Assembly (NCBI GenBank): GCA_045580325.1
Contig: JAZNNR010000007.1
Location: forward strand, 62,001 to 126,000
Length of the DNA stretch: 64,000 bases
Direction of reading: 5' to 3'
Source of the DNA: SIG672 sp045580325
Lineage (GTDB): Bacteria > Bacillota > Clostridia > Oscillospirales > CAG-272
Of this stretch, positions 17,693 to 26,263 are shown one piece after another. The notes beneath the pieces were generated by a model that did no database searches, was not told where the DNA came from, and saw only the letters and a program-made list of their open reading frames with translations. How positions within the stretch are numbered: the first letter of the stretch is position 1; each line of letters opens with the position of its first letter. The translations under genes and the position numbers were made by a program.

Positions 17693-17810
17693 GCCTCTCC
17701 CTTTGGGAGAGGTGGCGGCGGCAGGGGCTCACTGCGAAGCCGACGGGGAGGGAAATGGTAAAAACAACCCTCTCACCCGCTACCGCGGGAGCTCTCCCGA
17801 AGGGAGAGCC
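17693..17810. repeat. MITE-like palindromic insertion
   Basis: About 118 bases bounded by hairpins that are inverted copies of each other. The left end is GCCTCTCCCTTTGGGAGAGG (17693-17712) and the right end is GCTCTCCCGAAGGGAGAGCC (17791-17810), whose complement is nearly the left end. The interior is GC-rich and codes for nothing convincing. This has the build of a small non-autonomous element. It lies in the Nudix leader and no transposase is nearby. Confidence 0.7.
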
Positions 17811-17897
17811 ATTGAATGTATGCAGTTTAGGAGCATTGAACACCTGATTATTTGTAGTACAAATGCGAAAACCACGACAAAATATTGGAGATATATT

Positions 17898-18326
17898 ATG
17901 GAAGTCAAGTTTTATGAGTCGGTCAAAGATGATCTGCTGAAATTTGCGGTTATTATATCAAAGCATAACGGTAAATGGGTGTTTTGTAAACACAGAGAAA
18001 GAGATACGTACGAAATTCCCGGTGGACACAGAGAGCCAAACGAAAGCATTTTGAGCACCGCAAAAAGAGAACTGATAGAAGAAACGGGAGCTTTAGATTT
18101 TTCTATAATACCGATATGTGTTTATTCGGTTACAGGAAAGAACAGAGTTAGTAAAACGGGCGAAGAAACTTTCGGAATGTTGTTTTTTGCCGAAATAAAA
18201 TCGTTTTCGGACGAAATAAACAGCGAGATCGAATATGTAAAGTATTTCGACGAGCTTCCGACAAAGTGGACGTACCCACTGATTCAGCCGCTTTTAATTG
18301 AAGAATATCAAAAAAGACTCGGATAG
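17898..18326 (+). CDS. Nudix hydrolase
   Basis: 142 residues with a complete Nudix box: G-HREPN-E, seven residues, REL-x-EE-x-GA (G-x5-E-x7-RELIEETGA), within residues 40-62. Such enzymes cleave nucleoside diphosphates linked to another group, for example oxidised dNTPs; the substrate here cannot be named. Start chosen at ATG 17898 with GGAG (17887-17890). A longer frame to 17703 runs through the MITE-like repeat and is not believable. The DinB-like gene follows 38 bases later, so they are likely co-transcribed. Confidence 0.88.
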   Translation: MEVKFYESVKDDLLKFAVIISKHNGKWVFCKHRERDTYEIPGGHREPNESILSTAKRELIEETGALDFSIIPICVYSVTGKNRVSKTGEETFGMLFFAEIKSFSDEINSEIEYVKYFDELPTKWTYPLIQPLLIEEYQKRLG

Positions 18327-18363
18327 ATTTAAACGACAAATTAGTTTTAGTGAGGATATACAT

Positions 18364-19059
18364 ATGAAATGTGTGTGGGAACATAACGGAAACGATACGT
18401 TACTATATTGTGTGGATTATATAGGCGCGTATACGCGAGGTGAAAATCTTGAGGCTGCGATGGCAAAAATGAAAGAGGAAGTAGCATCATATTCTCTTTG
18501 GAAAAATCAAAGCTGCACACAGGAAATCGAGATCGTTCAAGAAAAAAATAGTGATCTGCAAATATCCGATGCTGACTCTGACGTTATTTTCGATTCAGAA
18601 AAAGAGCCGTTAACGCGAGGAGAATACGAAGAATTGAAAGCGCTTGCTTTAAAATCGGCAAGTGATTTTCATTCTTTGTTTGTTTCTGTTCCTAACGTAA
18701 ATGAAAGTAGTAATGTGCAAAGGCATACTTTTTACGGTAATGTGCCCAGAACAGCAAAAGAAATGTATGATCACACGAAAAGCGTTAATTCTTACTATTT
18801 CGGAGAAATCGGTGTCGAAACCGATAACGAAGGAACTATATACGATTGTAGAAAAAGGGGATTTGAGCGCCTTGAAGAAACCGACGGATTCTTGAATAAT
18901 ACGGTTTTTGAGGGAAGTTACGGTGAAATGTGGTCGCTACGCAAAATGATACGCCGTTTTGTATGGCACGACAGAATTCACGCCAAGGCTATGTATAGAA
19001 TGGCATTAAAAACATTCGGTACATCAGGCGCAGAAAATGTATTTAAATTCAAAATTTGA
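18364..19059 (+). CDS. Hypothetical protein with DinB-like C-terminal motif
   Basis: 231 residues. I do not firmly recognise the family. The first 60 residues (YCVDYIGAYTRGENLEAA...) resemble a small HicB-like alpha/beta fold. The C-terminal FVWHDRIHAKAMYRMALKTF has the WHDxIHxK pattern of DinB/DUF664-type four-helix bundles, where the histidines bind metal. If so it could act in thiol or stress chemistry. It starts at ATG 18364 after GAGG (18352-18355). It follows the Nudix gene and ends at a bidirectional terminator. Gene reality is high, function is tentative. Confidence 0.65.
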   Translation: MKCVWEHNGNDTLLYCVDYIGAYTRGENLEAAMAKMKEEVASYSLWKNQSCTQEIEIVQEKNSDLQISDADSDVIFDSEKEPLTRGEYEELKALALKSASDFHSLFVSVPNVNESSNVQRHTFYGNVPRTAKEMYDHTKSVNSYYFGEIGVETDNEGTIYDCRKRGFERLEETDGFLNNTVFEGSYGEMWSLRKMIRRFVWHDRIHAKAMYRMALKTFGTSGAENVFKFKI

Positions 19060-19078
19060 TTTCTTTGATTAAGAAAAC

Positions 19079-19110
19079 AACCCGACAGATTTATTCTGTC
19101 GGGTTTAATC
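19079..19110 (+). terminator. Bidirectional terminator
   Basis: AACCCGACAGA (19079-19089) pairs perfectly with TCTGTCGGGTT (19095-19105). A-rich and T-rich flanks serve both the plus-strand gene ending at 19059 and the minus-strand gene ending at 19114. Confidence 0.85.
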
Positions 19111-19113
19111 ATT

Positions 19114-21459
19114 TTATTTGGTATTTATAAAAAAGCAGTACGGATCTACCGTTTGATTTTTTATATGCTCGACATAGGGCAGTCCCTCACCTCTGAAGAT
19201 AAGCTTGCCTTTGCTCGTTACGGCAACGACAGAATCTCTGCCCGCCTGAACGAAGGATATCTTTTCAGAAAAAGATAGGTTCTCAAAGCTCTCACCGCCG
19301 ATGACTCCGCCTACAGACAGTATATTTCCGCTGCTTGTAATGGCAAGTGTGTGAGTGTTTCCCGCCGAAATCATCGCTACGTCCTTCCAGGAGGACACGT
19401 TACAGCAGTCGAGAATATTGCCGCCGACGGCTACTACACTTCCGTCGGATCTTAGTCCAACGCTGTGCATAGCGCCTGCCGAGATCATAACTATATCTTC
19501 CCACGAAGATGTGTCGCACTGAGAGTCAGTGTTAAGACCTGTTGCAACAACATGTCCGTCTTCAAGAAGAGCCATAGTGTGATAATCTCCTGCTGAGATC
19601 ATTATGACGCCCTTATAGCTCGACACCGAGCATTGACTGTAATTTCTGTTTCCGCAGGCCTTTACAGTTCCGTCAGCAAGTAGCGCGACCGTGTGATATT
19701 CGCCCACCTCTATTGCAACCACGTCGCTCCAAAGGGTAACGTTGCATTGGCCAAATGAATTGTCGCCGAAGGCAACGACGCTTCCGTTTGATAAAAGTAT
19801 TACGGTGTGGTGTGCGCTCGTCTTTACCGAAACGGCTTTGACATCATTTTCGGGTGTGTATTTCTGGTTAGGACCGTAAAAAACAGTTCCGTCTGACGAA
19901 ATGATCGCCACCTGCTTATCAATAGAAACCTTTGTCGCGTGTATCGCCTGTTTCTTTTCAAAGGGCAGATACTTAAAGAAGGTGCCGAGATTTTCAAAAA
20001 GGTGCTTGTCCGAAATTCCCACGGCAATATCGGTCATAAGCTTTTCATCTTTTGAATATTTTGAGAATTTCAGCGTGTTTTCAATATCGTTTTTGCCGAG
20101 ATAATAGTAGCACGCTTCGAGTGCGAGGTCGGGAAGAGTATTTTCTTCGTTTGAAAGGAGTGCAAATTCAAGCGAGGAAGAGTAATCATTTGCAGAATTA
20201 TAGTGCGTTATAGCCGCGGCTATGACCTCTTCTTTTTTTGCCTCAAGCTCGGCGTTGACAGCAATTTTTACCGCCTCGGAAAACTTTTTTTCGCCCATAA
20301 GAGTGTTGATGTTGATAATATGAATAGTGTTTATCTTCTCGCGGTCGCCTAAAAGCTTTGCATAAGACAGAGCCTTGTCAAGCATAGAATTTTCAAAAAA
20401 ATAATCGTAACCGGCAGAAAGAACGGCACCCTGCGTGGCTTCAACGTCAGCACAGGTCGAAGAAAAGGCATAAGCCAGATCGTATTCGTTCTTTTCAAGA
20501 TAGTATTCAACCGCACTTTCAGATATCTCAGTCACATATTTTGATAACGACTCATGCGACGATGCGACCTCAAGTGCGGCTGCGAACTTATTTTCTTTAA
20601 GCAGACTGTTTATCCGAGCCTCTTTTTCTTCGAGCGTTTCTTCGGGAGTAGTGTCTGTGATGCTTTGGCTCGGCGGCTCAATCTTGTCAAGTCTGTCGAG
20701 CTTTGGGAGTAAAAGTACAAGCGCGATTATAAGAGCAACCGTTGCCACGAAAAAGATTCCGGAGAAAAGAGCTATAAACAGACGTGTACGCTTGCGCGCC
20801 TTTTCAGAGGACGGCGAGGCGGTCTCGGGATATTTGACCTTTGAAAAATAATCAAAAAGCTGTTTTCTGCTCGTGCCGCACATCGGACAGCTCTCGCTGT
20901 CTGTTATCTGACCGCAGGTGCATCTCCATACGAGTGATGAAAGCTCGTTTGGATAATAAGCGGCAAAGTCGCCTATTTCCTCGCAAACCTCATTCATTTC
21001 AGCGTCGGACATACCTTCGGAGAGGGGGATAGGCTCGCTTGGCTCGTCAAAGAAATCGCCTCTGACGAAATCTGTTACCATAAGGTCGAGGGTGCGAATA
21101 CAGCCTATGTAAACGTCAATATCCGAAACAAGCTCGGGTGAGAGATCTATTTTGGTCTTGATTCCGACGGATGCCCCGGGGAGAAGACCTTCTTCGGGGA
21201 ATTTCAGAGTTTTGGATATTATCTCACGTCCGCTTGAAACTATCAGATTGCCGTCAGCGTCAAGACAGCGTATAACAAGTCCTGCGGACTCTACCTTTGA
21301 AGGGTTTTCCTCTGAGGAAGTATTCAGTATTGTCATACTAAGCATAAGCTCGTTATTTTCGGCGTTAAGAATAAGCTCAAAGCTCTCTATTGAAAGAGGA
21401 GAGCGCAGGGCAACTCTTTTGCCGTGTTGGCTTATGACAGTGTTTTGTTTCTTTGCCAT
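19114..21459 (-). CDS. Membrane-anchored RCC1-repeat protein with zinc ribbon
   Basis: 781 residues in four parts. An N-terminal beta domain is followed by a zinc-ribbon-like C180-x-C182-x8-C191-x2-C194, then one membrane helix (about 227-251). Next is a helical-repeat region (about 275-510), and last a seven-bladed-propeller-type RCC1 region (about 510-765) with repeated units such as VVAIEVGEYHTVALLADG and VIMISAGDYHTMALLEDG. The topology puts the zinc ribbon inside and the propeller outside. RCC1 propellers serve as protein or ligand platforms; the partner is unknown. It follows the M15-like gene by 45 bases and looks co-transcribed with it. Confidence 0.85.
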   Translation of the reverse strand: MAKKQNTVISQHGKRVALRSPLSIESFELILNAENNELMLSMTILNTSSEENPSKVESAGLVIRCLDADGNLIVSSGREIISKTLKFPEEGLLPGASVGIKTKIDLSPELVSDIDVYIGCIRTLDLMVTDFVRGDFFDEPSEPIPLSEGMSDAEMNEVCEEIGDFAAYYPNELSSLVWRCTCGQITDSESCPMCGTSRKQLFDYFSKVKYPETASPSSEKARKRTRLFIALFSGIFFVATVALIIALVLLLPKLDRLDKIEPPSQSITDTTPEETLEEKEARINSLLKENKFAAALEVASSHESLSKYVTEISESAVEYYLEKNEYDLAYAFSSTCADVEATQGAVLSAGYDYFFENSMLDKALSYAKLLGDREKINTIHIININTLMGEKKFSEAVKIAVNAELEAKKEEVIAAAITHYNSANDYSSSLEFALLSNEENTLPDLALEACYYYLGKNDIENTLKFSKYSKDEKLMTDIAVGISDKHLFENLGTFFKYLPFEKKQAIHATKVSIDKQVAIISSDGTVFYGPNQKYTPENDVKAVSVKTSAHHTVILLSNGSVVAFGDNSFGQCNVTLWSDVVAIEVGEYHTVALLADGTVKACGNRNYSQCSVSSYKGVIMISAGDYHTMALLEDGHVVATGLNTDSQCDTSSWEDIVMISAGAMHSVGLRSDGSVVAVGGNILDCCNVSSWKDVAMISAGNTHTLAITSSGNILSVGGVIGGESFENLSFSEKISFVQAGRDSVVAVTSKGKLIFRGEGLPYVEHIKNQTVDPYCFFINTK

Positions 21460-21504
21460 TGTAAAAACCTTTCAAAATGAAAATGAAAAAAGTTTATTCT
21501 CGGT

Positions 21505-22335
21505 TTATTTCCAAATGTAGTATAAATATGATGACGTATCGTAGTCGGTCGTCATAAAGGCTTTGAAGTCGGCGTCGTAAAAGCAGTCGGTCGATTCATC
21601 GTGAAGGAGTCCGTAATCCTCAAGAAGCCTTGCAAAAGAGCTCTCAGAAGGGATACTCTCTGTTAGCGAAGCACCCTTTTTGAGCATTTTGAGAGTAAGC
21701 GTAGCTCCCGTTGCGTGTGAACAGACAGAGCAGCAGAATCTATCTCCCAGCTTTGACTCGGGCACGTAGGCTTTTTCAAGCACAATAGTATATCCAAGCT
21801 CCGAGTAAAACTTACCTGCGACCTCAAAGAGCTTTAACATAGTGTCATACTGCACTAGCATAGGCTCGTCTTCGCTGTAAATAATCTGCGCGTCGAATAT
21901 TTCGGCGTATTTGCGAATATCAACGAGTCTGGAAACCTGTCCGTCCGAGTTCCACGCGTACGGCACTTCAACAAAAAGCTTTGCGCTTTTGTCTATGAGC
22001 ATATAAGATCTGCAGTAACCGAGAAGAGCTCCCGATTTATTGTATATTCTTGAAATACCGACCGAATTTTGCTGTGCGTAAAGAGTTTCGCCGAAAAGCT
22101 TCGCTCCAATGGGGTTTCCGCTGAGCGTGTTATCCTTATAGTAGTCAAGGCGGCGTACACAGACGACCATCTCGACGTATGACTCTGTCGAGAGGGTGTT
22201 CATAGCCTCGTCGGGAGTGATTTTTTTATTTTGATTATATGATGAGGCAGCAAAAACAAGCAGAGATGCCGCGCCCGAAACAATGATAAGAGAAATGACC
22301 GATATTATAAAAATATTCAGTATCTTTCTTGACAT
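21505..22335 (-). CDS. Secreted or membrane-anchored protein resembling a degenerate M15 (VanY-like) peptidase
   Basis: 276 residues with an N-terminal signal anchor (about 7-30). The C-terminal part follows the order of M15 D,D-carboxypeptidases: a helix (YDTMLKLFEVAGKFYSELG), a strand (TIVLEKAYVP in place of the usual RNAYR-like strand), then HATGATLTLKM where M15 enzymes have HxxGxAxD, then a helix ending LLEDYGLLH. The zinc-binding Asp is absent, so it may bind peptidoglycan without cutting. The comparison with the gene at 63030 supports the family. GAGAGG site upstream; promoter at 22368-22396. Confidence 0.55.
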   Translation of the reverse strand: MSRKILNIFIISVISLIIVSGAASLLVFAASSYNQNKKITPDEAMNTLSTESYVEMVVCVRRLDYYKDNTLSGNPIGAKLFGETLYAQQNSVGISRIYNKSGALLGYCRSYMLIDKSAKLFVEVPYAWNSDGQVSRLVDIRKYAEIFDAQIIYSEDEPMLVQYDTMLKLFEVAGKFYSELGYTIVLEKAYVPESKLGDRFCCSVCSHATGATLTLKMLKKGASLTESIPSESSFARLLEDYGLLHDESTDCFYDADFKAFMTTDYDTSSYLYYIWK

Positions 22336-22367
22336 ATGGACCTCTCTTAAAATATTATTACATAATA

Positions 22368-22396
22368 ATAATATCTATATTTTACACGTTTGTCAA
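22368..22396 (-). promoter_or_regulatory. Promoter of the M15-like / RCC1 gene pair
   Basis: Minus strand: TTGACA (22396-22391), 17-base spacer, TATTAT (22373-22368). Confidence 0.8.
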
Positions 22397-22456
22397 GCCG
22401 TTAGAGTATAGTTTACAATAATTTTTCAAAATCAGAAAATTCGACGGTGAAAATAA

Positions 22457-22486
22457 AAAAGTCAAGCGGGAAAAGGCTTGACTTTT
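22457..22486 (-). terminator. Terminator after the phosphopantetheinyl transferase gene
   Basis: AAAAGTCAAGC (22457-22467) pairs with GCTTGACTTTT (22476-22486); on the minus strand it is followed by TTTATTTT. It lies 60 bases beyond the gene stop. Confidence 0.8.
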
Positions 22487-22546
22487 ATAGGTAGTATTAC
22501 AATAAAATCAGAAATGTTTTTAGCCAAGGGAAAGGGAAGAGAGTTT

Positions 22547-23245
22547 TCACTCACACAGCTTTCCGAAATCATCTGCTGTGAGGAAGAAATACTCTGCCGA
22601 TATTTTCTCATACGAAGCGATCGAGAGAAAATAATCGCTGATTTCGGTGAAGGTGATATACGCGGGCGCACAGCCTATTTTCGAGGTAACGCGGTCGCTT
22701 GTAACGTAAAACGAGGTCATGGGTGTACGCAGACCGCTTCCGATAAGCTTGACGTAGCTTTCCTTTTTCGTCCAGAGCGAGAGGAGCTCGTGCTTTGTAA
22801 AGGGAGTTTCGTCCGACGAGGAAACTATCCTCTTATAAACCTTGTTGGCAATATATGCGTCGCTTTCGAGAACGTCCACACCGATAGGAACGACCGATAT
22901 GGCGCAGACCGCCATAGAACCCGAATGTGAAATATTTATATGAAAGCTTTCCTCGGTAAGCTGAGGCTTTCCGAGCAGAGAGTATGAATATACAGGGGGC
23001 GCATAGGGCAGAGAAACGCTTTTCAGCGCAAAGCAGAGCGCAAGCTCGGCACAAAAAGAGAGTTTTTTGTCGTCAAGATGGGCAAGGCGCTTTATTTTTT
23101 TCATTCTCGCTTGACTTATGAGCTCGCTGTAATCGGACAGAGCTTTTTCAAGGTCTAAATTTTCCGTGCTTACGGCAAATACACTTACCTTTGGTAAGTT
23201 TTCCGACATACTTTCGGCTTCTGAGTAGATATTCTTTTCTGCCAT
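22547..23245 (-). CDS. Sfp-type 4'-phosphopantetheinyl transferase
   Basis: 232 residues with the family hallmarks in order: INISHSGSMAVCA, IGVDV (magnesium-binding Asp) and WTKKESYVKL (the W-x-x-KES-x-x-K motif). It moves the phosphopantetheine arm from coenzyme A to carrier proteins of fatty-acid, polyketide or peptide synthases. No such synthase lies in this window, so the target is elsewhere. Start at 23245 has an AGAGGA site; an inner ATG 12 codons later is a weaker alternative. Confidence 0.92.
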   Translation of the reverse strand: MAEKNIYSEAESMSENLPKVSVFAVSTENLDLEKALSDYSELISQARMKKIKRLAHLDDKKLSFCAELALCFALKSVSLPYAPPVYSYSLLGKPQLTEESFHINISHSGSMAVCAISVVPIGVDVLESDAYIANKVYKRIVSSSDETPFTKHELLSLWTKKESYVKLIGSGLRTPMTSFYVTSDRVTSKIGCAPAYITFTEISDYFLSIASYEKISAEYFFLTADDFGKLCE

Positions 23246-23363
23246 TTTTTCCTCTGGATAATTTATTTTATATTAACAGTTTAGCACACAAAAAGATGAA
23301 AAGCAATATTTTTTGATTAAATAATTATAAATATTCTAAAAAATATAAGATAGGTGAAATCAC

Positions 23364-23392
23364 TTGACATTTTCTGCCCGCAAAGATATAAT
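23364..23392 (+). promoter_or_regulatory. Promoter of the beta-glucuronidase gene
   Basis: TTGACA (23364-23369), 17-base spacer, TATAAT (23387-23392), perfect consensus, 48 bases before the start codon. No obvious operator palindrome next to it. Confidence 0.85.
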
Positions 23393-23440
23393 TGATTATA
23401 GTACCGTGATAAAACACAGGCAAAAGTGAGGAGAATAGTT

Positions 23441-25105
23441 ATGTTATATCCAAAATCAAATAAGTACAGAGATCTTTATAACTTAAACGGAATATGGAAA
23501 TTCAAAACGGTAAGTGATGACTATGTTCCCGAGAATGAGGCACAGGACACGTCGCTTATGGCTGTACCTGCAAGTTATAACGATATAGTTACCTCGAAAG
23601 AGATAAAGGACTACGTCGGAAAGGTGCTTTATGAAACGACCTTTTCTATTCCTGTGCGCGATGAAAAAATATATCATTTGCGTATAGGCGCGACGAGCCA
23701 TAAGTGCGACGTTTATCTTAACGGAAAGCTTGTCGCACAGGGTATAAACGGATTTTTGCCGATAGATACCGAGATTTTTGACCTTAAAGAAAAGAACCGT
23801 CTGTCTGTGGTAATAGATAACAGACTGACCTTCCAGACCCTTCCCGTAGGTGTTGTTAAAGACGGAAAACAGATCATAAACCACGATTTTTATAACTTTA
23901 CAGGTATTCACCGCGACGTGCTTGTATATTCGACTCCGAAAAAGTATATCCACGATATTGAAATAAAGACGGTCGTTGACGGAGATTATTCGAAAATTTC
24001 TGTAATTACCGATGCTGAAAATGCACTTTACACAGTTTTTGATAAGCTTGGAAATGTTGTCATAGCGAGCAGGGAAAGCACCTTCAAGGTAGAAGATCCT
24101 GTTCTTTGGAACACAGAAAATCCTTATCTTTACACCCTGTCGGTCGAAACTGACACCGATAAATACGAGGAAAAATTCGGCATACGCAAGGTCGAAGCGA
24201 CGGGCGATGCACTTCTTTTAAACGATAAACCCGTATATCTCAAGGGATTTGGTATGCACGAGGACTCCTTCATTCTCGGAAAGGGCAACAGCCCCGCTGT
24301 GAATATCCGCAATTTTGAGCTTCTTAAGTGGATAGGCGCAAACTCGATAAGAACGAGCCACTATCCGTACAGCGAGGAGATAATGTCGCTTGCCGACGAG
24401 TACGGAATTATGGTTATCGACGAGGTGCCCGCGGTCGGTATGGGTTGGTGGGATCCGACCTTCTCAGATGACAGAGCAAACGATGAAACAAGAGAGCTTC
24501 ACAAGGAGCTTATAAGGCAGCTCGTGGCAAGAGATAAAAATCATCCTTCGGTAATTATGCTTTCGGTTGCAAACGAAGCGGCAACACACGAAGAGCGTGC
24601 AAGAGAGTATTTTGCCGACGTTATTGATACGGCAAGAAAGACTACCGAGCTTCCGATAACGATAATAGAATTTTCAACAGCCGACGTTTCGCTTGTCGGC
24701 GACCTCGTTGACGTTATCGGAATAAACCGTTATTACGGCTGGTATTATGAGCACGGTGATACGTCGGTGATAAAGGATCAGATGATAACAGAGATAGGAA
24801 AATGGCGCAAAAAATGCGGTAAACCCGTATTTGTTGCAGAGTTTGGCGCAGATACCATCGAGGGACTGCACTCGCTTCCGAGCGAATCCTTCTCCGAAGA
24901 ATTTCAGATGGAATATCTACATGAAAACTGCGAAGCCTTTGACTCTGCAGAGGGCTGTATAGGCGAGCACGTGTGGAATTTTGCCGACTTCAAGACAAAG
25001 CAGGGACTTACCCGTGTAAGAGGAAACCGCAAGGGTGTCTTCACAAAAGACAGACAGCCTAAGCTTGCGGCGCACTTCCTGCGTCAGAGATGGGCGAATA
25101 AATAA
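23441..25105 (+). CDS. uidA: Beta-glucuronidase, glycoside hydrolase family 2
   Basis: 554 residues: jelly-roll sugar-binding domain, immunoglobulin-like domain, TIM barrel. Acid/base Glu379 (SVANE) and nucleophile Glu467 (VAEFGAD) are in place. Near the end, N529-R530-K531 in GNRKG matches the NxK motif that reads the glucuronate carboxylate and separates glucuronidases from galactosidases. The loop after PAVGMGWW is shorter than the loop 1 of the E. coli enzyme, closer to no-loop or mini-loop gut types. It removes glucuronic acid from plant, mucin or bile-excreted drug conjugates. Start at ATG 23441 with GAGGAG. No signal peptide, so cytoplasmic. No transporter or uronate genes lie beside it. 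Confidence 0.93.
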   Translation: MLYPKSNKYRDLYNLNGIWKFKTVSDDYVPENEAQDTSLMAVPASYNDIVTSKEIKDYVGKVLYETTFSIPVRDEKIYHLRIGATSHKCDVYLNGKLVAQGINGFLPIDTEIFDLKEKNRLSVVIDNRLTFQTLPVGVVKDGKQIINHDFYNFTGIHRDVLVYSTPKKYIHDIEIKTVVDGDYSKISVITDAENALYTVFDKLGNVVIASRESTFKVEDPVLWNTENPYLYTLSVETDTDKYEEKFGIRKVEATGDALLLNDKPVYLKGFGMHEDSFILGKGNSPAVNIRNFELLKWIGANSIRTSHYPYSEEIMSLADEYGIMVIDEVPAVGMGWWDPTFSDDRANDETRELHKELIRQLVARDKNHPSVIMLSVANEAATHEERAREYFADVIDTARKTTELPITIIEFSTADVSLVGDLVDVIGINRYYGWYYEHGDTSVIKDQMITEIGKWRKKCGKPVFVAEFGADTIEGLHSLPSESFSEEFQMEYLHENCEAFDSAEGCIGEHVWNFADFKTKQGLTRVRGNRKGVFTKDRQPKLAAHFLRQRWANK

Positions 25106-25134
25106 GTTATATCCCTAAAAATGAACAAACCCTT

Positions 25135-25186
25135 TCAGAAAAGTTTTTGAAGGTTTTAGGAAACTTTTTTCAAAAAGTTTCCTAAA
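25135..25186 (+). repeat. Palindromic repeat element, copy D
   Basis: AAAAGTTTTTGAAGG followed by a perfect 15-base-pair hairpin (25155-25169 with 25172-25186, outer stem TTTAGGAAAC). It sits just before the terminator that ends the beta-glucuronidase gene. Confidence 0.85.
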
Positions 25187-25190
25187 GAAA

Positions 25191-25224
25191 AAACGACGGA
25201 ATTTTGAAGTTCCGTCGTTTTTTT
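25191..25224 (+). terminator. Terminator after the beta-glucuronidase gene
   Basis: AAACGACGGAA (25191-25201) pairs with TTCCGTCGTTT (25210-25220), followed by a T run. It can also act for mnmA on the minus strand. Confidence 0.88.
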
Positions 25225-26263
25225 ATCTTATAACCTTGTCAATAAATGCTCCGAATGCAAGTCTGTCGCCGACGTAGAATACAGCCGACTGTCCGGGAGC
25301 GGGCTCGGGGAACGCACGCTCAAAATATGCGGTCAATACGCCGCTTTCAACATTGATATCCGCTTTTCTCGGAGTTGCCGAGTAGCGAACCTTGACACAA
25401 ATCTCGGTACTTTCGGGAATGTCGAGCGAGGTGAGATACTGAAAATTCACGTTTGAAAATACTATGCCCGATGCGGGGGTATATTCTCCCGATTTTACAA
25501 GCGTAACCGTGTTGCTTTCGGCGTTTATCTCGCTGACCGTCATCTTTTCGCCGAGCGCGATGCCGAGGTGCTTTTTCTGACCGACAGTATAGTGGATTAT
25601 TCCGCGATGCTCACCGAGAATTTTGCCGTTTTCATCGATAAAAGAGCCTTTGACAGCCTCTCCGTGCCTTTCGGTGATATATCGCGCATAGTCGCCGTCG
25701 GGAATAAAGCAGATGTCCTGACTTTCCTTTGCCGATGCCGAGGTAAAGCCGCGAGAAGCCATATATTCGCGGATATGATCCTTTTCTATCCCGTTCAGAG
25801 GGGTGAGAAAATCTGCGAGCTGCTCCTGCGAAAGTCCCCAAAGCATATAGGACTGATCCTTTTTGAGATCGGCAGCGCGGCGGATAAAATATCTGCCGTT
25901 TTCCTTTTCTACACCGCAGTAATGTCCGGTAGCGAACTTGTCAAAGCCGAGCTCCTTTGCGCACTCGTGAAGCTTTTTCACCTTGACGTAGCGATTACAC
26001 ACTACGCAAGGATTCGGGGTGCGCCCTGATAAATATTCGTTTGTGAAATACTCTTTTACGTATTTGTCAAAATCCTCACGGCAGTCTATGACGTGCAGAG
26101 GGATTCCAAGCTCACACGCCGCTTTTTCGGCTGATTTTATGTCGGTATAGTCGGAAAATTTAAGAACAGCACCCTCAACGTCGTATCCTTTCTCCATAAG
26201 AGAAAGCGCGGCAAAGGTGCTGTCAAGTCCTCCGCTCAGACCGACCAGAACGGAGTTTTTCAT
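25223..26263 (-). CDS. mnmA: tRNA-specific 2-thiouridylase
   Basis: 346 residues. N-terminal PP-loop SGGLDSTFAA, catalytic cysteines in NPCVVCN and SQDICFIP, then the tRNA-binding central and C-terminal beta-barrel domains (TVGQKKHLGI). It puts sulfur on U34 of tRNA-Glu, Gln and Lys. The ATG at 26263 shares its A with the nifU stop (TGATG); a GTG three bases earlier is the alternative. In Bacillota the sulfur usually comes from a dedicated desulfurase, and here nifS and nifU stand directly upstream in the same unit. Confidence 0.95.
   Translation of the reverse strand: MKNSVLVGLSGGLDSTFAALSLMEKGYDVEGAVLKFSDYTDIKSAEKAACELGIPLHVIDCREDFDKYVKEYFTNEYLSGRTPNPCVVCNRYVKVKKLHECAKELGFDKFATGHYCGVEKENGRYFIRRAADLKKDQSYMLWGLSQEQLADFLTPLNGIEKDHIREYMASRGFTSASAKESQDICFIPDGDYARYITERHGEAVKGSFIDENGKILGEHRGIIHYTVGQKKHLGIALGEKMTVSEINAESNTVTLVKSGEYTPASGIVFSNVNFQYLTSLDIPESTEICVKVRYSATPRKADINVESGVLTAYFERAFPEPAPGQSAVFYVGDRLAFGAFIDKVIR

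Noticed and set aside
17703..17897. 65-codon N-terminal extension of the Nudix protein
   Set aside because: It translates the MITE-like repeat and has no ribosome site; the ATG at 17898 has GGAG at the right distance.
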